Origin: Lutjanus erythropterus
Taxonomy: Eukaryota; Chordata; Actinopteri; Lutjaniformes; Lutjanidae
Direction: 5' to 3'
DNA length: 64,000 nt
NCBI GenBank assembly: GCA_020091685.1
Contig: CM034605.1
Location: forward strand, 5,911,519-5,975,518
Shown: in pieces, positions 25,028 to 36,977 of the stretch
Position numbering within the stretch: position 1 is the stretch's first letter
How the letters are laid out: each line of letters opens with the position of its first letter
The notes under the pieces: generated by a model
What the model saw: the letters and a program-made list of their open reading frames with translations, nothing else
The model's database searches: none
Told to the model about the DNA's origin: nothing
Translations under genes and position numbers: made by a program

Positions 25028-25074
<47 letters not shown>
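25025..25074 (+). repeat. compound (AC)n(AG)n microsatellite
   Basis: About ten AC units pass directly into about fifteen AG units. Confidence 0.95.
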
Positions 25075-25077
<3 letters not shown>

Positions 25078-26330
25078 AAGGACTATTAGCCTCCAGCTGT
25101 TATTAAACCTGACTGAAAACAATTTATTCATAGCTGAATGCGAACAGAAAAAAATTGGCTGCAAGTTATTGTTTTGTCATATCCTAACTTGTCCTATTTT
25201 CTAATTAGTCCTTTAATCACAGAAAGTAATCCAGTGGATATTGATGAGTAATTGCACAGAAAAACATGCTCTGACTCTGACTGCACCAACAGTTTTAGGA
25301 CATGTGCCTCACAGCTCTGACAAACTTCTAACCTTCACTCAATTTCCCTGCAGACTGAGTGTAAATAAATTACAGGAAATAGTTGAAGTGATATTGCTGG
25401 TAAGTGTTGACATACCAATGTCCAGCCCACTGCTTCCCATGGATATGAAGCTTTAATAACTACAACAACAAAAACAAACAGCATGGTGGTTATCACCAAA
25501 AAGAGTGGTTATGGCAAGTTGTCCACATGGTATTAGATGTGTATCCAGCAATGAAGATTGAATTATAAGCATTACAACAGCACAGATTTGAAGTCAAATT
25601 GGTGCATGTAAATTCACTAGAATGCAGGGAATAAAATGTTTGACACTCGAAATGTTGGCCAAATCAGTGTGTTCTTCTAGTATAGAAGGAGTTGTTTGTT
25701 TTTTGGTTTTTTTTAGCACAGCCAGTGATTGTTATAAAGGCCAACACAGAAATTGACAGTCCATCCCTTAACAACTATCTAGAAGTGTTTAGTATAATGA
25801 TCACTACAAGAGAAATGCTACAGTTTTACAGCATGTGGAGCTCCTCTCTGTCCTGTACTGGTTGGAGTAACCCTACATGATGGCCGTCTGTAGGTCAGTA
25901 GAGGGTAAGTTTGCTGCTCTGGACACCCTCGCTTCACACCAATCACCACAGGCTACTAGCGCCAAACCGCGGACGGTCTAAATGGACGACACACGAGGAA
26001 ATCCACTCAAATGAGACTGCAGGAGCTGACTCAAGTAAAGAAAGTTTACTCTGGAGCAAGTTCACTGTCATCACTTCCCCCCTGTCTTGAGATGCTGTTT
26101 CTTTCTTTAGAAATGTAGGAAAATCTTGAGCTCAGCAAAAACTAAATGCGGTGCTCTCGTTTCCTTCAAGATTGGCTGCACTGGTGGAATGGGACCGGAA
26201 TAGTGTTTGCTTTGGTGGTTGCAAAATCTGTATCGTAATAGTCCCCAGAGGGAGGGAAACATTCAATGTATGCAGGACTACAACCACTGAGAGAATTCAG
26301 TTTGATTTACAGCAGATGTACAATTAATCA
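25075..26330. other. no gene seen
   Basis: Unique DNA; several open frames under 75 codons without splice context. Confidence 0.45.
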
Positions 26331-26509
26331 GTATTTCAGTGTTTTCTCCATTTACAGTGTTTGCTTGGCTTTGAGTTGATGGGAAAAATTCTCACAGGGG
26401 GTGGTGGGAGGGTACTGGCAGCAGTCCTGTGATCGTGACTCCTTGTTTCGCAGATTTGAACTCGTCATGCTTTGTTGTGAATGTAACATGGAGTTGGTGG
26501 GGACGAGGT
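26331..26509 (+). repeat. direct duplication, copy 1 (about 180 bp)
   Basis: Shares TTTCAGTGTT, CTCCATTTACA, ATTGATGGGAAA-type, GGGGGTGGTGGGAGGGTACT and AGCAGTCCTG blocks in order with 26,875-27,054, roughly 80% identical by eye over the full length. Confidence 0.85.
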
Positions 26510-26874
26510 AATATTCAATTAACATTGCGCTTAGGGAAGTTTGCTGACTGACATAACAGATGTATCCAATGTTTTCTCAACTAGCTGCCAATGGCTAGCG
26601 GGAAACGCACCATTTCCTTAAATAAATTATGGATTTCGCAGCATTTGAACATTGTTGGAAACATTTGGGATAATATAATTTATGTACACAACTTAACAAA
26701 CATATAACATACATTAAGCCTTTTTAGACATTTTAATTTGGAGATGTTACATATCATAGCTTTGAACATTATTGTGACTTATCCCTCCTTTATAGCTGTT
26801 TCTATCAATTGTCATAAATCATATTTTTATGCACTTTTTAAACTACTGCATTACAATACTGATGTATAGTTTCA
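26510..26874. other. spacer between duplication copies
   Basis: AT-rich, with no obvious repeat of its own except a diverged stretch around 26,640-26,770 that may be an old dispersed repeat. No gene. Confidence 0.4.
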
Positions 26875-27054
26875 GGATTTCAGTGTTCTCTCCATGTACA
26901 ATGTTTCCTTGGCTTTACATTGATGGGAAATTTTCTCATAGGGGGTGGTGGGAGGGTACTAGCAGCAGTCCTGCGATTGTGATTCCTTGGTTTGCATGCT
27001 CGTACTCATTATGCTTTCTTGCGGAATGTAATATGGCGTTGGTTGGGACGGAGG
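26875..27054 (+). repeat. direct duplication, copy 2 (about 180 bp)
   Basis: Partner of 26,331-26,509 in the same orientation, about 540 bp downstream. The G-rich core GGGGGTGGTGGGAGGGTACT is identical in both. Confidence 0.85.
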
Positions 27055-27735
27055 CCACCATGGGACTGTCTCTGTGGTGCGCCACAGTGGGAACGACACT
27101 GGGAAACATGAGCTGCCTCGATCAACACATCTCCAGGGGTGGCTGCTCTGCCTCCAGCTTCTGATGAAAACGGACAAACAGCGCTTTGACGGGATTTCGA
27201 CACAACCAGCACTCTGCGTTATGAAAAAGCATATTTCATTGCATAGCTCGGGCCATTCCTGTGGGGGCATATTGAATGAAATCCATATTTGAAAGATCAC
27301 TCAACGAGTGACACATTCTGACCCACAAAAGCAAATCCCATCCTCTCATCAAACCATCTTTTATCTTCTTCATCCTATAATTTCAATCAGTCATCCTGCT
27401 ACATCTTTCTTTTTCTCATCCCCTCATCCTGCTGCTCTAACAACCCCCACCCCACCTCTCCACTGCCACAACCCCCCCCCCAGTCAAGTTGCTGTGACCC
27501 AGACCCTTTGGAGAACAATTGAATTAAATTGGTGGCTCTTGTCTCTAAGCTCTGAGACGTTGTTTGTGGTCTTTGGGATGTATGGTATGTAGCTAACGCT
27601 CTCTATCTGCTTTCTGATCCTCTCTCTGCTCTGTCAGTCAAGCCAGCAGAGGTCAGGGGGTTCAGATAGCGCTCAGCAGCTTCATCCATTACCTCACTGT
27701 CGGCTGCTGGGCTTAGGGCACGATCAATGGACTGT
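27055..27735. other. no gene supported
   Basis: Open frames on both strands at 26,960-27,300 have no splice context. 27,340-27,480 is C/T-rich with a run of C at about 27,473. Confidence 0.4.
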
Positions 27736-27758
27736 ACACACACACACACACGCACACA
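27736..27758 (+). repeat. (AC)n microsatellite, short
   Basis: About eleven AC units with one G interruption. Confidence 0.85.
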
Positions 27759-28742
27759 TTGGTTCATGCACACACAGTCACACATGCATACAGACGCTCT
27801 GCAGACCACCTAATTGTGCTCTCACTGTAACTTAATAAAACATACATGCATCAAACGTCCATACATGTGAATGAGCAGCAAAGATATGTCTTTGTCCCAG
27901 CCTATCATACAGTACAGTAGACTAGGCACTGTCTGTGTGTAGTGGAATGAAAAGGTCTGTCACCGCTGAATGAATACTGCTGTCTCTTTACAGGCAGACT
28001 GAGTGAGTCCACTGTGATGAATAAATGTCCTCACAGAGGATTCCTCCTGTTTAAGAACAGCAAGCAAACACAAAGACACTGTGGTGTAACACATATTAAC
28101 AGGAAACACTCTGCAGTTCACAATGTGCAGATGTTGTTTCTTTAGACTGGGGCAACACAGCCAGCACTGTAAGCCTTTGTAAACATGACACGCTCCGTAA
28201 AGGTGTACAGTGTATGAATTTTAGTTGAAAACATCTGAAGATTAACTAACCTTATCACAGAATGTGAGGAAATGTAAGTTTTCACATTATGTGACAGACA
28301 TCTATGTACCGTATTGCAGAGATATCTACTGAAGTTAGCATGCTAACTCTCTAGACCCAGCCTCTTCAGTCTTGTCTCATAATAAACTATAGTACCTCAA
28401 GAGTCTGTTAGTGGCCTTCCCCTGTTTCAGCTAGGACCTGCTTGTGAGCACTAAGTTTGCTACATTACAACAGCTCTCTTAGCATTTTTAGTCTAATAAA
28501 TAAATAAAATAAACTCTCTCTTACAGATTAATCTAGTCTAGGGATTTTACTTACAAGTGCGTGATACTAGCCCTAACCTGGGGTATGTAGAAGAAGGAAA
28601 CCTGGACTGGTTTTCAGTTGCAAGGTGGGTTAGATTACTGAGCCACAGGCTAACCACACCCTCACAAACATGCAGAAATAAATTCTTACCCCTATTTCCC
28701 ATATCAAAGTTAAATGTTTTTCCCTGCCGCTGATGAACTTCC
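27759..28742. other. no gene seen
   Basis: Unique DNA, small open frames only. Confidence 0.45.
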
Positions 28743-28779
28743 TATGTATGTGTATGTATGTATGTATATATATATATGT
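28743..28779 (+). repeat. (TATG)n(TA)n compound microsatellite
   Basis: TATG units followed by a TATATATATATA run. Confidence 0.85.
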
Positions 28780-30014
28780 AAAATGCTGTATTAAGTGCTT
28801 AAGTAATGATTTGTTGCCTGTGGAGAAAGAGGCAAATCAGGTTTTATTTTGAGGTTTGAGAAAATTAAGTCATGGATTGTGCAAAATATGCTGCAAGGCA
28901 GTAAAGAATAATGTAGCTGATATTTTTTGCATTCATTTGGTTTAAAACATCTGCTATCATTCCCTGAAAATGAACCTGTGGCTGTCACCATTTCCCTGAA
29001 ATATTTTCCGATTCATAGCAGAGAAGAGCCGGCTGAAGAATATGTTCACTAACAGAAGCCAAGCTGTCTGGGGGCAAAAGCGAAAACATATTTCAAGGCT
29101 GAAGTTTGGTGGCATCAGAATGGACTGAGATTAATAGCATTTCAAGAGAAAAAAGCGGTGCATTTAAAAGTGTTGAATATGTGTGTGTGAACTGAAGAGA
29201 AAATAAAGTATTGACCATCCATATCTGAAACACCCTAAGACACCGGCATTCCAGTTTTCCAAACAATTAGGTACTGAATGTGCTAAACGTCAGTTTGGTC
29301 AGATAAAAAATTCAGAATTGAATATGAGACTGAGGACCAGATTCTGGAACTGCACTTTCACTCAATTTTTTGTTCACAATCATAGTATTATTAGATTAGT
29401 CCTGATTCAATAAGGCAGCAGCTAATTACATTATGTTCACTGCATGTTTCATAGGTGTGAAGGAGCAAAGTTTTAGTTCTATAGAGTTGTAATATGTGAG
29501 TTTCTAATATCTGAAATAAACAAGCTGAGAGAAGAAATGGAAATTGGCATGCTGAAGATTTGAAAACATTCAGTGTCATCATTACCCTCTTATTTAGGAA
29601 AGTTTTGGTGCCGATTAATCCTAAAAATATCATAAAGTAAGCCTTTTTTCTGGAAAGTTTTCCAAGTAAAAGACATTAAACAAACTTCTAAGGACATAAT
29701 GTAATGTAATAGCAGACCTCATAGCAAAAGAAAACAGCTACCATGTGATTATGGTAATCGGCTCATCAGTCATGACATATCTAACTGTTAAATATCAGAC
29801 TACAGCTGTTTAGCTTAGCTTAGCACAAACAGTTTGAAACAACTATCTTGGCAGGTAAGAGAATCCACGCCTTTTCGGACGTTTTTTGCCTTGTCATGTA
29901 TGATCATGTGTCCACTGATGGACAAACCAAGACATTGTCTTTTCTATTTGTTGTTGTCTCCATGAAATCCATCTTGATGTTGGGAAAGCAGTGCACAGCA
30001 CAACTATTCTTATA
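28780..30014. other. no gene seen; family K fragment at 29.81 kb
   Basis: TTTAGCTTAGCTTAGCACAA at 29,810-29,830 matches the end of family K. The rest is unassigned. 28,990-29,180 is repeat-free and purine-leaning. Confidence 0.4.
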
Positions 30015-30120
30015 TTTTAGGTGATTATACACCAGTGAAAACATACTTCTGAATATTATATTCCCTTTTCTGCTCTACTCTGCTCATAAATCCCTGTAAA
30101 TCTTACATACTGGACCCTTG
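30015..30120 (-). repeat. dispersed repeat, family B, minus orientation (partial)
   Basis: GTGATTATACACCAGTGAAA, AATATTATATTCCC and AATCTTACATACTGGACCC are the reverse complement of the 5' part of the copies at 37,555-37,915 and 60,747-61,854. Confidence 0.6.
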
Positions 30121-33100
30121 ACTCCCTGAGAAGTATCCATTTGTAGAAAACAGCTACATATCATTGTAAAAGCACAGGCATACACACACATTAATCCTGG
30201 GTTATATAAAGGGCATAGCCATTTTATATGAGGTGGCTTATCTAAAGATGATTGTCCCCAAGTGATTTGAAAATGATTGGTTAAATGGAGGGAAACTGCA
30301 GTTAATCAAGATTGAACTTGTAGTTCCCCATAAGATGAGCTCAGGAGGTCTGCATGGAAACATGTGATATGCTATCTTTTTATTGGGCTCATTACTATTT
30401 ATTTATTACATCCTATTAATTCTCAGTCATTTATCACATCACATGACGCCCCCTTACCACAGCTAAAGATTTGGCCATCCTCCATTTTGGGGCCTAATCT
30501 TAATTGGAAACCGCTGTAGGCGACAGTGGGGCTATGAAAGAAATAGAGGAAAGGAAGAAGAGGGAGAGGAGGGACAAAAAGAGAAAAGAGACAGACAGAG
30601 ATGACAACATAATATATCAAATATGAGAATCTGTTTAAAACCAGACAAGCAGCAAATCACTCATATCCCAGTCCTCTCTGTTCTTCAGCAGGAGTGCAGC
30701 TGCGTCCTGGACTGCATAACTCATTTTTTAGGTTGACGCCCAGCAGTATACGTGTGAATGCATAGATAGAGGGACAAGGTCAAAGGTCATCCAGTCACTA
30801 AAGGTCAGAGAGGAAGCCGCCCTTCACAATGTGCTGTGCTGAATGCGCAGGACAGACAGCAACGTAAACAGAGATTAGAGAGACCCCCAGCATATCAGCA
30901 CCAAACCAAAGGGAAGGGGAGCGGCCGCAGACACCTCGGCGGGTATATAGACAGCAGAGACCAAATGTCAGCATTTGGTTTGGGCTGATATTTGTCTTTT
31001 AATCCCAATTAGGAGTTTGACTCTTGTCATCCCACACCACAGTTAATTTCATTGAAGAAAACTGTGAAAATCACTTTACATTGTATGCTCTTCAATGGTA
31101 GATTCATATCCACCGCCACCCAAAATTATTCCTATTTCTTCAGAAATTATTTATTATTATTATTATGTCTCTGCCAGTAATGTTAGCTAACATTACCAGT
31201 TCTTTGATGGAAGAAATTTAGCTGCGGTAAATTGAAAATATTTTGTCTCCACACAATGTGTTCACTGGGAGGCTACTGAACCTGTTTCTGTTGCCCACTC
31301 ACCTGGCTCTGGTTCAGGTGTTCATTCTGGCCAGTCCATGCCAGCATTGCTCCTTGGATCCCCCATATCTCGATCCAGGCCTCCAGGGAGAGCACCCAGC
31401 TTTGAAGCTAATTTGACATAGTGGCCAAACTGTGTAATAACAACATCACTTGAGGCATAGCAGCCCAAAAATACTTTTTCCTTATAGACATTGTGAAAGA
31501 AGCAGTAGATACAGTGAATCATATTTTTGTGAATCTGTGAATGAATGCAGCTTCAGAATGATCCCTCATGAGAGAATAAATGGTATTCATTTAGTGTGAC
31601 TGTTGCACAGACGCTGTGAGAGTAAACAGTCTGGTGTAAATCGAGTCAGTTGACTTGATAGATGAGAACAACATCTATGTGTAACAACTATGTGTAACAG
31701 TACACATCAAAGGAGACGACAGCTGCCACCTCAAAATGCTTAAAAGATATTTAAGAAAAAAACTGAAAATGTCTAAATTTTCACAGAAAAAAACTGACTG
31801 GCTAAAGTGAGACAAAAACAACAATGATCAAATAACTCAAATTTGGCGAAACATACATTTAAAATAAAAACAAACTGTTTCACACCAGTATGATATATTG
31901 CCACTCACTGGCTTCAGTGTTTTAAAGTCTGTAAAACATGTTATGAAACCTGCTCCACACCCACAACTTAATAGTTTTATTAGAATGATTTCCACTGGAG
32001 AGTTTTAGTGCTCAATGGTGGCCCTTAACACTAAGATTTCTCTTCCCCGTGAGGAATATTTTAATTTAAATCATATGTACATTTATTATTTAATGATACT
32101 GTATAGGTGTGTCAGTACAGTTTATAAAAGAAAGGCTTCGGGGCAGCCTCGGAGCAAACAAACACATATAAATGATCGTTTTATGAATGTGTGACAGTAT
32201 CTCACAGCCACAACATGCCTTATCTCCCTGGATTGTGAGGTTGTGTGTGTATGTGTAATAGTGTGTGTGTTAGGGAGGGGTCTCCTCAATCCCCCTGTTT
32301 CATATTACCCTTTATGAGATCATGCCTCAGCTGTACTGTAGATACCATCGTGACTGACAGTTTTTGTTGCGCTAAAAGGAAAACAGCATTTAAGATCCGT
32401 GTTTTTAAATCAAACTATTATTCCAGCATATGAGCTTCAGCTCGGCTTAACTGCCGCTGACATTCAATCACACTCCCTTTAATGGAAGAGAATTTGTGAG
32501 TTAGCTAGACCCGTCTTGTCCTGGCAGACACACACCGCAGCAGCTCCAGCAGGCGGCTTTGGCTTGCGTTAGCCGCCATCTGCTTTGAATTGTGAACAGT
32601 TGAGACAGGGCCGTGGTCAGGGGAGGCTTGGGTCTCATCTGGATCTAATAGGTGTTGAGAGGAAACTGAGCCATCCTGAAAAGAGCCTGGGGGCCTGAAG
32701 CCAGAAATGGTCAGTGAAAGAGGGCAGGGGGTCACTTTCATAACACTGACGTATGCCTGATGTGTTACTGTATGACATATTAAACAACAGGGAATTTCTC
32801 TTTAATGTCACAGTCTGTAGCTTTGCAAAATCTTCAAAATTTGGTGTCTTTTCGACATAGGAGATGCTTTACCTAGTCAGGCAGCTGGATTCTGGAAACC
32901 ACAAGAGAATCCGTCTTGCCAAAGTCTTGTCAATTTAAATGATTTTTCAAGACTATGAAGATAGAAGGACTACCAGGAGTCACTGGATAAAACACGTCCG
33001 GTATAATAACATTACAAGGGACAGTAATATTGGTATTAATGATGTATGTTTTACGAGACGGGACATGTAGTTCACTAAGTGGCTTCACATAAAACTAAAC

Positions 33101-33334
33101 TAATCAATGATAAACCGACAACAAATTGTGATTTTCCTTTTTGGCAACATCATATATGTAATTCAACAAATCAAACAAATAATAACTTGTCTCTTTCCTT
33201 TGACTACCATTCATTTATTTCAAAGTAAGGTCCTTTGGGGCACACAGGAAGGGCTGTGACTTTGGCTCTTTATAGGAATGAACAGAGGCCCACCTCCTAC
33301 ATTGTATTCAGTTCTCCTTAGTACATCCATGGTT
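30121..33334. other. no gene seen; purine patch and a family D fragment
   Basis: 30,535-30,600 is purine-rich. 31,262-31,310 (GGGAGGCTACTGAACC, TTGCCCACT) matches family D. 31,145-31,165 is a short (ATT)n run. No exon-like sequence was found. Confidence 0.4.
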
Positions 33335-33425
33335 CCAACAGGTACCAAGCTTGTTCAGCTGTTACTGTAGCATAAAGCAAAAAAGGACAGAACTTAGGAT
33401 GGGTCAATTGTCAACTTATATAACT
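33335..33425 (+). repeat. dispersed repeat, family G, copy 1
   Basis: GGTACCAAGCTTGTTCAGCT, AGCATAAAGCAAAAAAGGAC and ACTTAGGATGGGTCAATT recur in order at 59,099-59,185. Confidence 0.65.
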
Positions 33426-34409
33426 CCTCTTTGTGTGCAGTATTGCCCTCCATTCACCTCATTAACAAAGAGCTTAGCGCAGGAAAAACAATATCACTGC
33501 TACAACAGAGTGACTACATCGAATTAATTTGCTGTCTGCTTTATACAATAGATTCACAGTTTAATAGCCTGCTACAATAAACACTCTCCTCTTCCATTTA
33601 AACACAAGTTAGCTACAGTTCTGTTCTTTGCCAACCAATTTTCCTTTTTAATGGTCGTTGCTTTGGAAATGAACAAATAAGCATCAGGAAACGGGGACTA
33701 TGGCCATTGCAGAGCCTCATCAGCGGGATATACTATTCATCAGTCGAAAAGTTCATCTCCATTAGTCAGCATTACCCTGCTGCCTCAGCTGAGTCCATAG
33801 AGTAATGGCCCATAGATACAGCCCATTCACAGTCATTACCAAAGGCAGCTCACACAGGGCCGTGGTGCAATACCTCACTCAGTGGCTGGCAGTGTGCCAC
33901 GGGGACAGATAGGCTCCTATTGTGGCCTGCCGGGCTACCTGTCACATCACATCAGAGGCGACGTCTTCTCTGACACTCATTCATACTAGACTGTGAGTTG
34001 TGTGATCATATCGTAAATTTAGAACAGTGGAGAGAAAAATGTGATTTTCTATATGTACGCTGCACAAGTGGATGGATGGGCAGTGCAGGAGGTCACAGTG
34101 TTGTTTCACAGGCTCCACTCTATCAGTGTGTGATGGGCGCTCTGCCTCTGCTGCTGGGACAGAGGAGGAAAACATTCCTGACAGGTCAAAGGGCAAACGC
34201 TCCACTTCCTGCCATTCGGGATGATGGGATTGGAGGAGCGTGAAGGGGAAGGAGAGTGGGGTGAGAGGGAGGGACGTTGTTTAGATATTCGGTGCAGCTG
34301 TGACCGTGTCCCTGTCTTTCACTCTTCTCCACCCATCCTGCCCTCTGTGTTCTTCCTTGAGCCGGGCTGAAGGGTTGAGTTAGTGATGCCTCCTAACAAT
34401 ATCAATTAC
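33426..34409. other. no gene seen; possible conserved non-coding DNA 33.65-33.96 kb
   Basis: 33,650-33,960 is repeat-free and of balanced composition, without an open frame of note. It could be regulatory but shows no decisive motif. Confidence 0.25.
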
Positions 34410-35480
34410 TTTCTAGAATTATGTTTCCACCACAGGAACTTCAGTATCAGTCATTTTCTGGAGCTGCATTCCTACCTCAGGAACTTTCCCCAGGAACCTT
34501 TGGAAGAACCGCAGTGATCTGGGTCTAAATTAAGTTCTGGGAACATTTTTTCCCCTCCCAAGTCAGTATGTAATGCTATGATTGGTTGAGCACTGGCAGC
34601 ATTTTATTTCAGACACCATTTCTAAAAATCTGCAGCCACAAAGCAGTTTATTTTTTGTTCATTGGGGTTTAATACATCAACATAGACTGTATTTTCACTC
34701 TTTAATAGAACACAATGCATTTCCACTGCAGAAACCATTATTTTACCCAAAAAGTCCTTGCTCCAGAGGTAGTATTTTCCAAAAGTACAGAAATTTTGGA
34801 CATGGGGCTTTCAGCACTGAGAATTTCTTTGCCTCAGTACATGAGTTGCATGCTCCACCAACTTAGCTCTTGGGGCGCCCCATGCTGAACATTTCAGATT
34901 GGTCAAGCAATCGCAACATTTTATTTCAGCAATCATTTTTTTAAAAATCTGCTTCTGCTTCGACACATCAACAGGGAATTACAGAGGAGAGAATATGACA
35001 GATGGACTGATGATGATGTCCAGGCCTTATTAAGCATTTATGCTGAAGTCAGAATCCAGTGGGAATTGATGCCTGTCCATGCCTTCATATAACGTTACCT
35101 TGCGTTACCTTCCGTGCACAAAAATTACATGTAAAAAGAGTCATGGCTTTTTCATACATTAGCTGACTTTTGCCTAATCTTCATGGGTCATTAGACGCAA
35201 TGCAGACAGAAGTTCCAGGTACAGCTATGGAGTTACATAAGAAAGCACACAACGGATGGACCAACGAACGACTAATGATCATTCTTCTATAGTTGTGCAC
35301 AGAAATGACAAAAACAGCCATTGCTTTCATACATCAACAGAATAAATTTGTATAATCTTCATATATCATTGTAGCACCATTGATATGCCGACAACAATAA
35401 GCTGAAGAAACCTTTTAGTTACTTGAAAAGTAGTTCCTAGGACAAAATGTTGCAGGTAGATTAGGTGGAAACGTTGTATT
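34410..35480 (+). mobile_element. PIF/Harbinger-like element, degenerate
   Basis: Ends carry inverted GTTTCCACC words: ATTATGTTTCCACCACAGG at the left and, read on the minus strand at the right, CAACGTTTCCACC. AGGAACTT-type words repeat near the left end and AGTAGTTCCTAGG lies near the right. Inside is a decayed Myb/SANT-like reading frame (34,979-35,092), the second protein of Harbinger elements. An internal partial duplication (TTGGTTGAGCA...CATTTTATTTCAG at 34,580 and again at 34,897) is also visible. No DDE transposase frame is found. Confidence 0.6.
34979..35092 (+). pseudogene. fossil Myb/SANT-like DNA-binding domain of a Harbinger element
   Basis: One frame reads ...REYDRWTDDDVQALLSIYAE... 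followed by VRIQWELM and then a stop. The W-T-x(3)-V-x-A-L-L-x-I-x-A-E-x(2)-I-Q-x-E-L pattern is that of the trihelix/Myb-SANT-like domain in Harbinger accessory proteins, which binds transposon ends. It is 37 codons, cut by TAA and with no start in context, so it is a relic and not a working gene. Confidence 0.65.
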
Positions 35481-36070
35481 AGGTTTTCCTCAGATTGATG
35501 GCCAGGACTATGGCCTCCCAGGTCCTTTGAGTCCTCCTCCCTGGTTGCAGTTTCTCACAGGGCCTCCCGGTGCCATCCAATCCCCGGTGAGCTGCTGCGG
35601 ATGGAGGTGATTTACTGGTGGCCCCTGTGTTTGTTTTCCCTTTCCCTGCTGTTGGTTCTGCTAAGCACCCTGCTTAGCTACTTAGCTGCCGAGGGGTGCT
35701 TTTGTGCGTGCATGTGTGTGTGTGTGAATGTGTATATGTTACACTGGTGTCCCACCCATGAGCGGGCCCAGGGGTATATGTGACTTATTTGAAATAAACT
35801 TAAGCATTAAAAAAGCAAAATGGTCAAAGTGGGAGGTGGTGGTGTTTTATTGAAATAGTCTGTTCTAATAGAGGATCCATGGAGCGTGACAAATTTGATT
35901 TAGCTGACAAAGCTGCTCACACGCTCAGTAGACCTGAGGCTGTGCCTGTGTTATCAGCCATAGAGTGCCAGTGCTCTATTAGAAGTGCTAATGTCATCAT
36001 TTGACACATGCTGCCCTAAAAATGTTTCCTGAGCAGGTGGCGAGGGCTTGGCCTCCATCAGGGTGAACAT

Positions 36071-36071
<1 letters not shown>
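35481..36071. other. no gene supported; small ORF followed by AATAAA
   Basis: A 60-codon plus-strand frame (35,601-35,783) with a Leu-rich hydrophobic start is followed within about 10 bp by TTGAAATAAACTTAAGC, a polyadenylation-type signal. The last third of the frame is TG-rich microsatellite. Could be a transcript end; not strong enough to call a gene. Confidence 0.2.
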
Positions 36072-36119
<48 letters not shown>

Positions 36120-36132
36120 AAAAAACACACAC
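36072..36132 (+). repeat. (AC)n microsatellite with poly(A) break
   Basis: About 43 bp of pure AC, then ten A residues, then a few more AC units. Confidence 0.95.
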
Positions 36133-36179
36133 ATGCAAATATACATATGAATGTACACACTCTTATCTATTACACACCG

Positions 36180-36420
36180 AGATAAACAAAACCACCGCTG
36201 TCATTACCCAGTGTTCATCTAATTGGCCGCGTAGCCGGAGGGGAGGGGCTGTGAGGTCACGCTGCTCTCTCTGGGCGCCCATTATTCGCTCAGTTAAGCC
36301 CGGCGCCGCGTGGCGTGGCCTGGGAAGCCTGCTGGATACACTTGTCACTGAGACAGCCTAATTAGAAGCAGCCGTCCAGCGGCTGACCCCTCTGACACCA
36401 CCTGAGAGGCAGAGCTCAGA
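36180..36420. promoter_or_regulatory. CpG-containing GC-rich block, possible regulatory element
   Basis: Locally rich in CpG (GGCCGCGTAGCCGG, CCCGGCGCCGCGTGGCG) in an otherwise CpG-poor window, with a GGTCACG nuclear-receptor-like half-site and CATTATTCG/CTAATTAG homeodomain-type cores. Too short for a clear CpG island. Possible promoter or enhancer; no attached exon is seen. Confidence 0.3.
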
Positions 36421-36559
36421 CCCACCTGTTCCCTGCGGATGCCTCATAGAGCATTAACAGCTCTTACAAGGATCTTCTGTCTGTCACACTCACACGCCTT
36501 ATTGATATTCAACATGGTTGAAATCTGATTCCTGGATCCACACTAGCACAGTATACTGA

Positions 36560-36835
36560 CATATTTGGAACCACTTTTTAATAAATCATGCCTTATAAAT
36601 GCTTTATAAGTTATATCTGATGAATTTATTAGCGATCATAAATGATTTTAATGCTTTATAGATGAGTAATAAATAATTAACGAAAACAACTTTTGGTATG
36701 ACAGTTACGTAACATGCTCTTTTGGTGTCATTAATCGTCATAACTTATCAGGAAGTAGGAAAGCTGTCACTCTTAACTTAATATTGCAGATTATTATTAA
36801 GTAGGTTGTCATTAAAAGATATTGAGCTGAGACAC
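36560..36835 (+). repeat. dispersed repeat, family H
   Basis: GGAACCACTTTTTAATAAA, AAATGCTTTATAAGTTATAT and GATCATAAATGATTTTAATG match a common fish repeat with TTATAAATCCTTTATAAG words. Related words occur at 38,600-38,695. Confidence 0.55.
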
Positions 36836-36977
36836 TTAAGCAACTCGACAATGGACAGAAAATGAATCTGCAGCAGTTCTGATAATCATAAATTGTTTCA
36901 GTCTTACACCAATAATAAATTGGTTCTGGTTTCTTCACTGTAAGGATTTTTCGCTTTTCTCCGTTTTCTATTATTGT
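36836..36977. repeat. old dispersed repeat, left part (split by LTR)
   Basis: Contains CAGCAGTTCTGATAATCATA, AATTGTTTCAGTC and TTGGTTCTGGTTTCTTC. In the intact family, as I recall it, this runs directly into a TAAACTGAATATCTTTGG-type segment; here that segment resumes only at 37,411, after the solo LTR. Confidence 0.65.
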
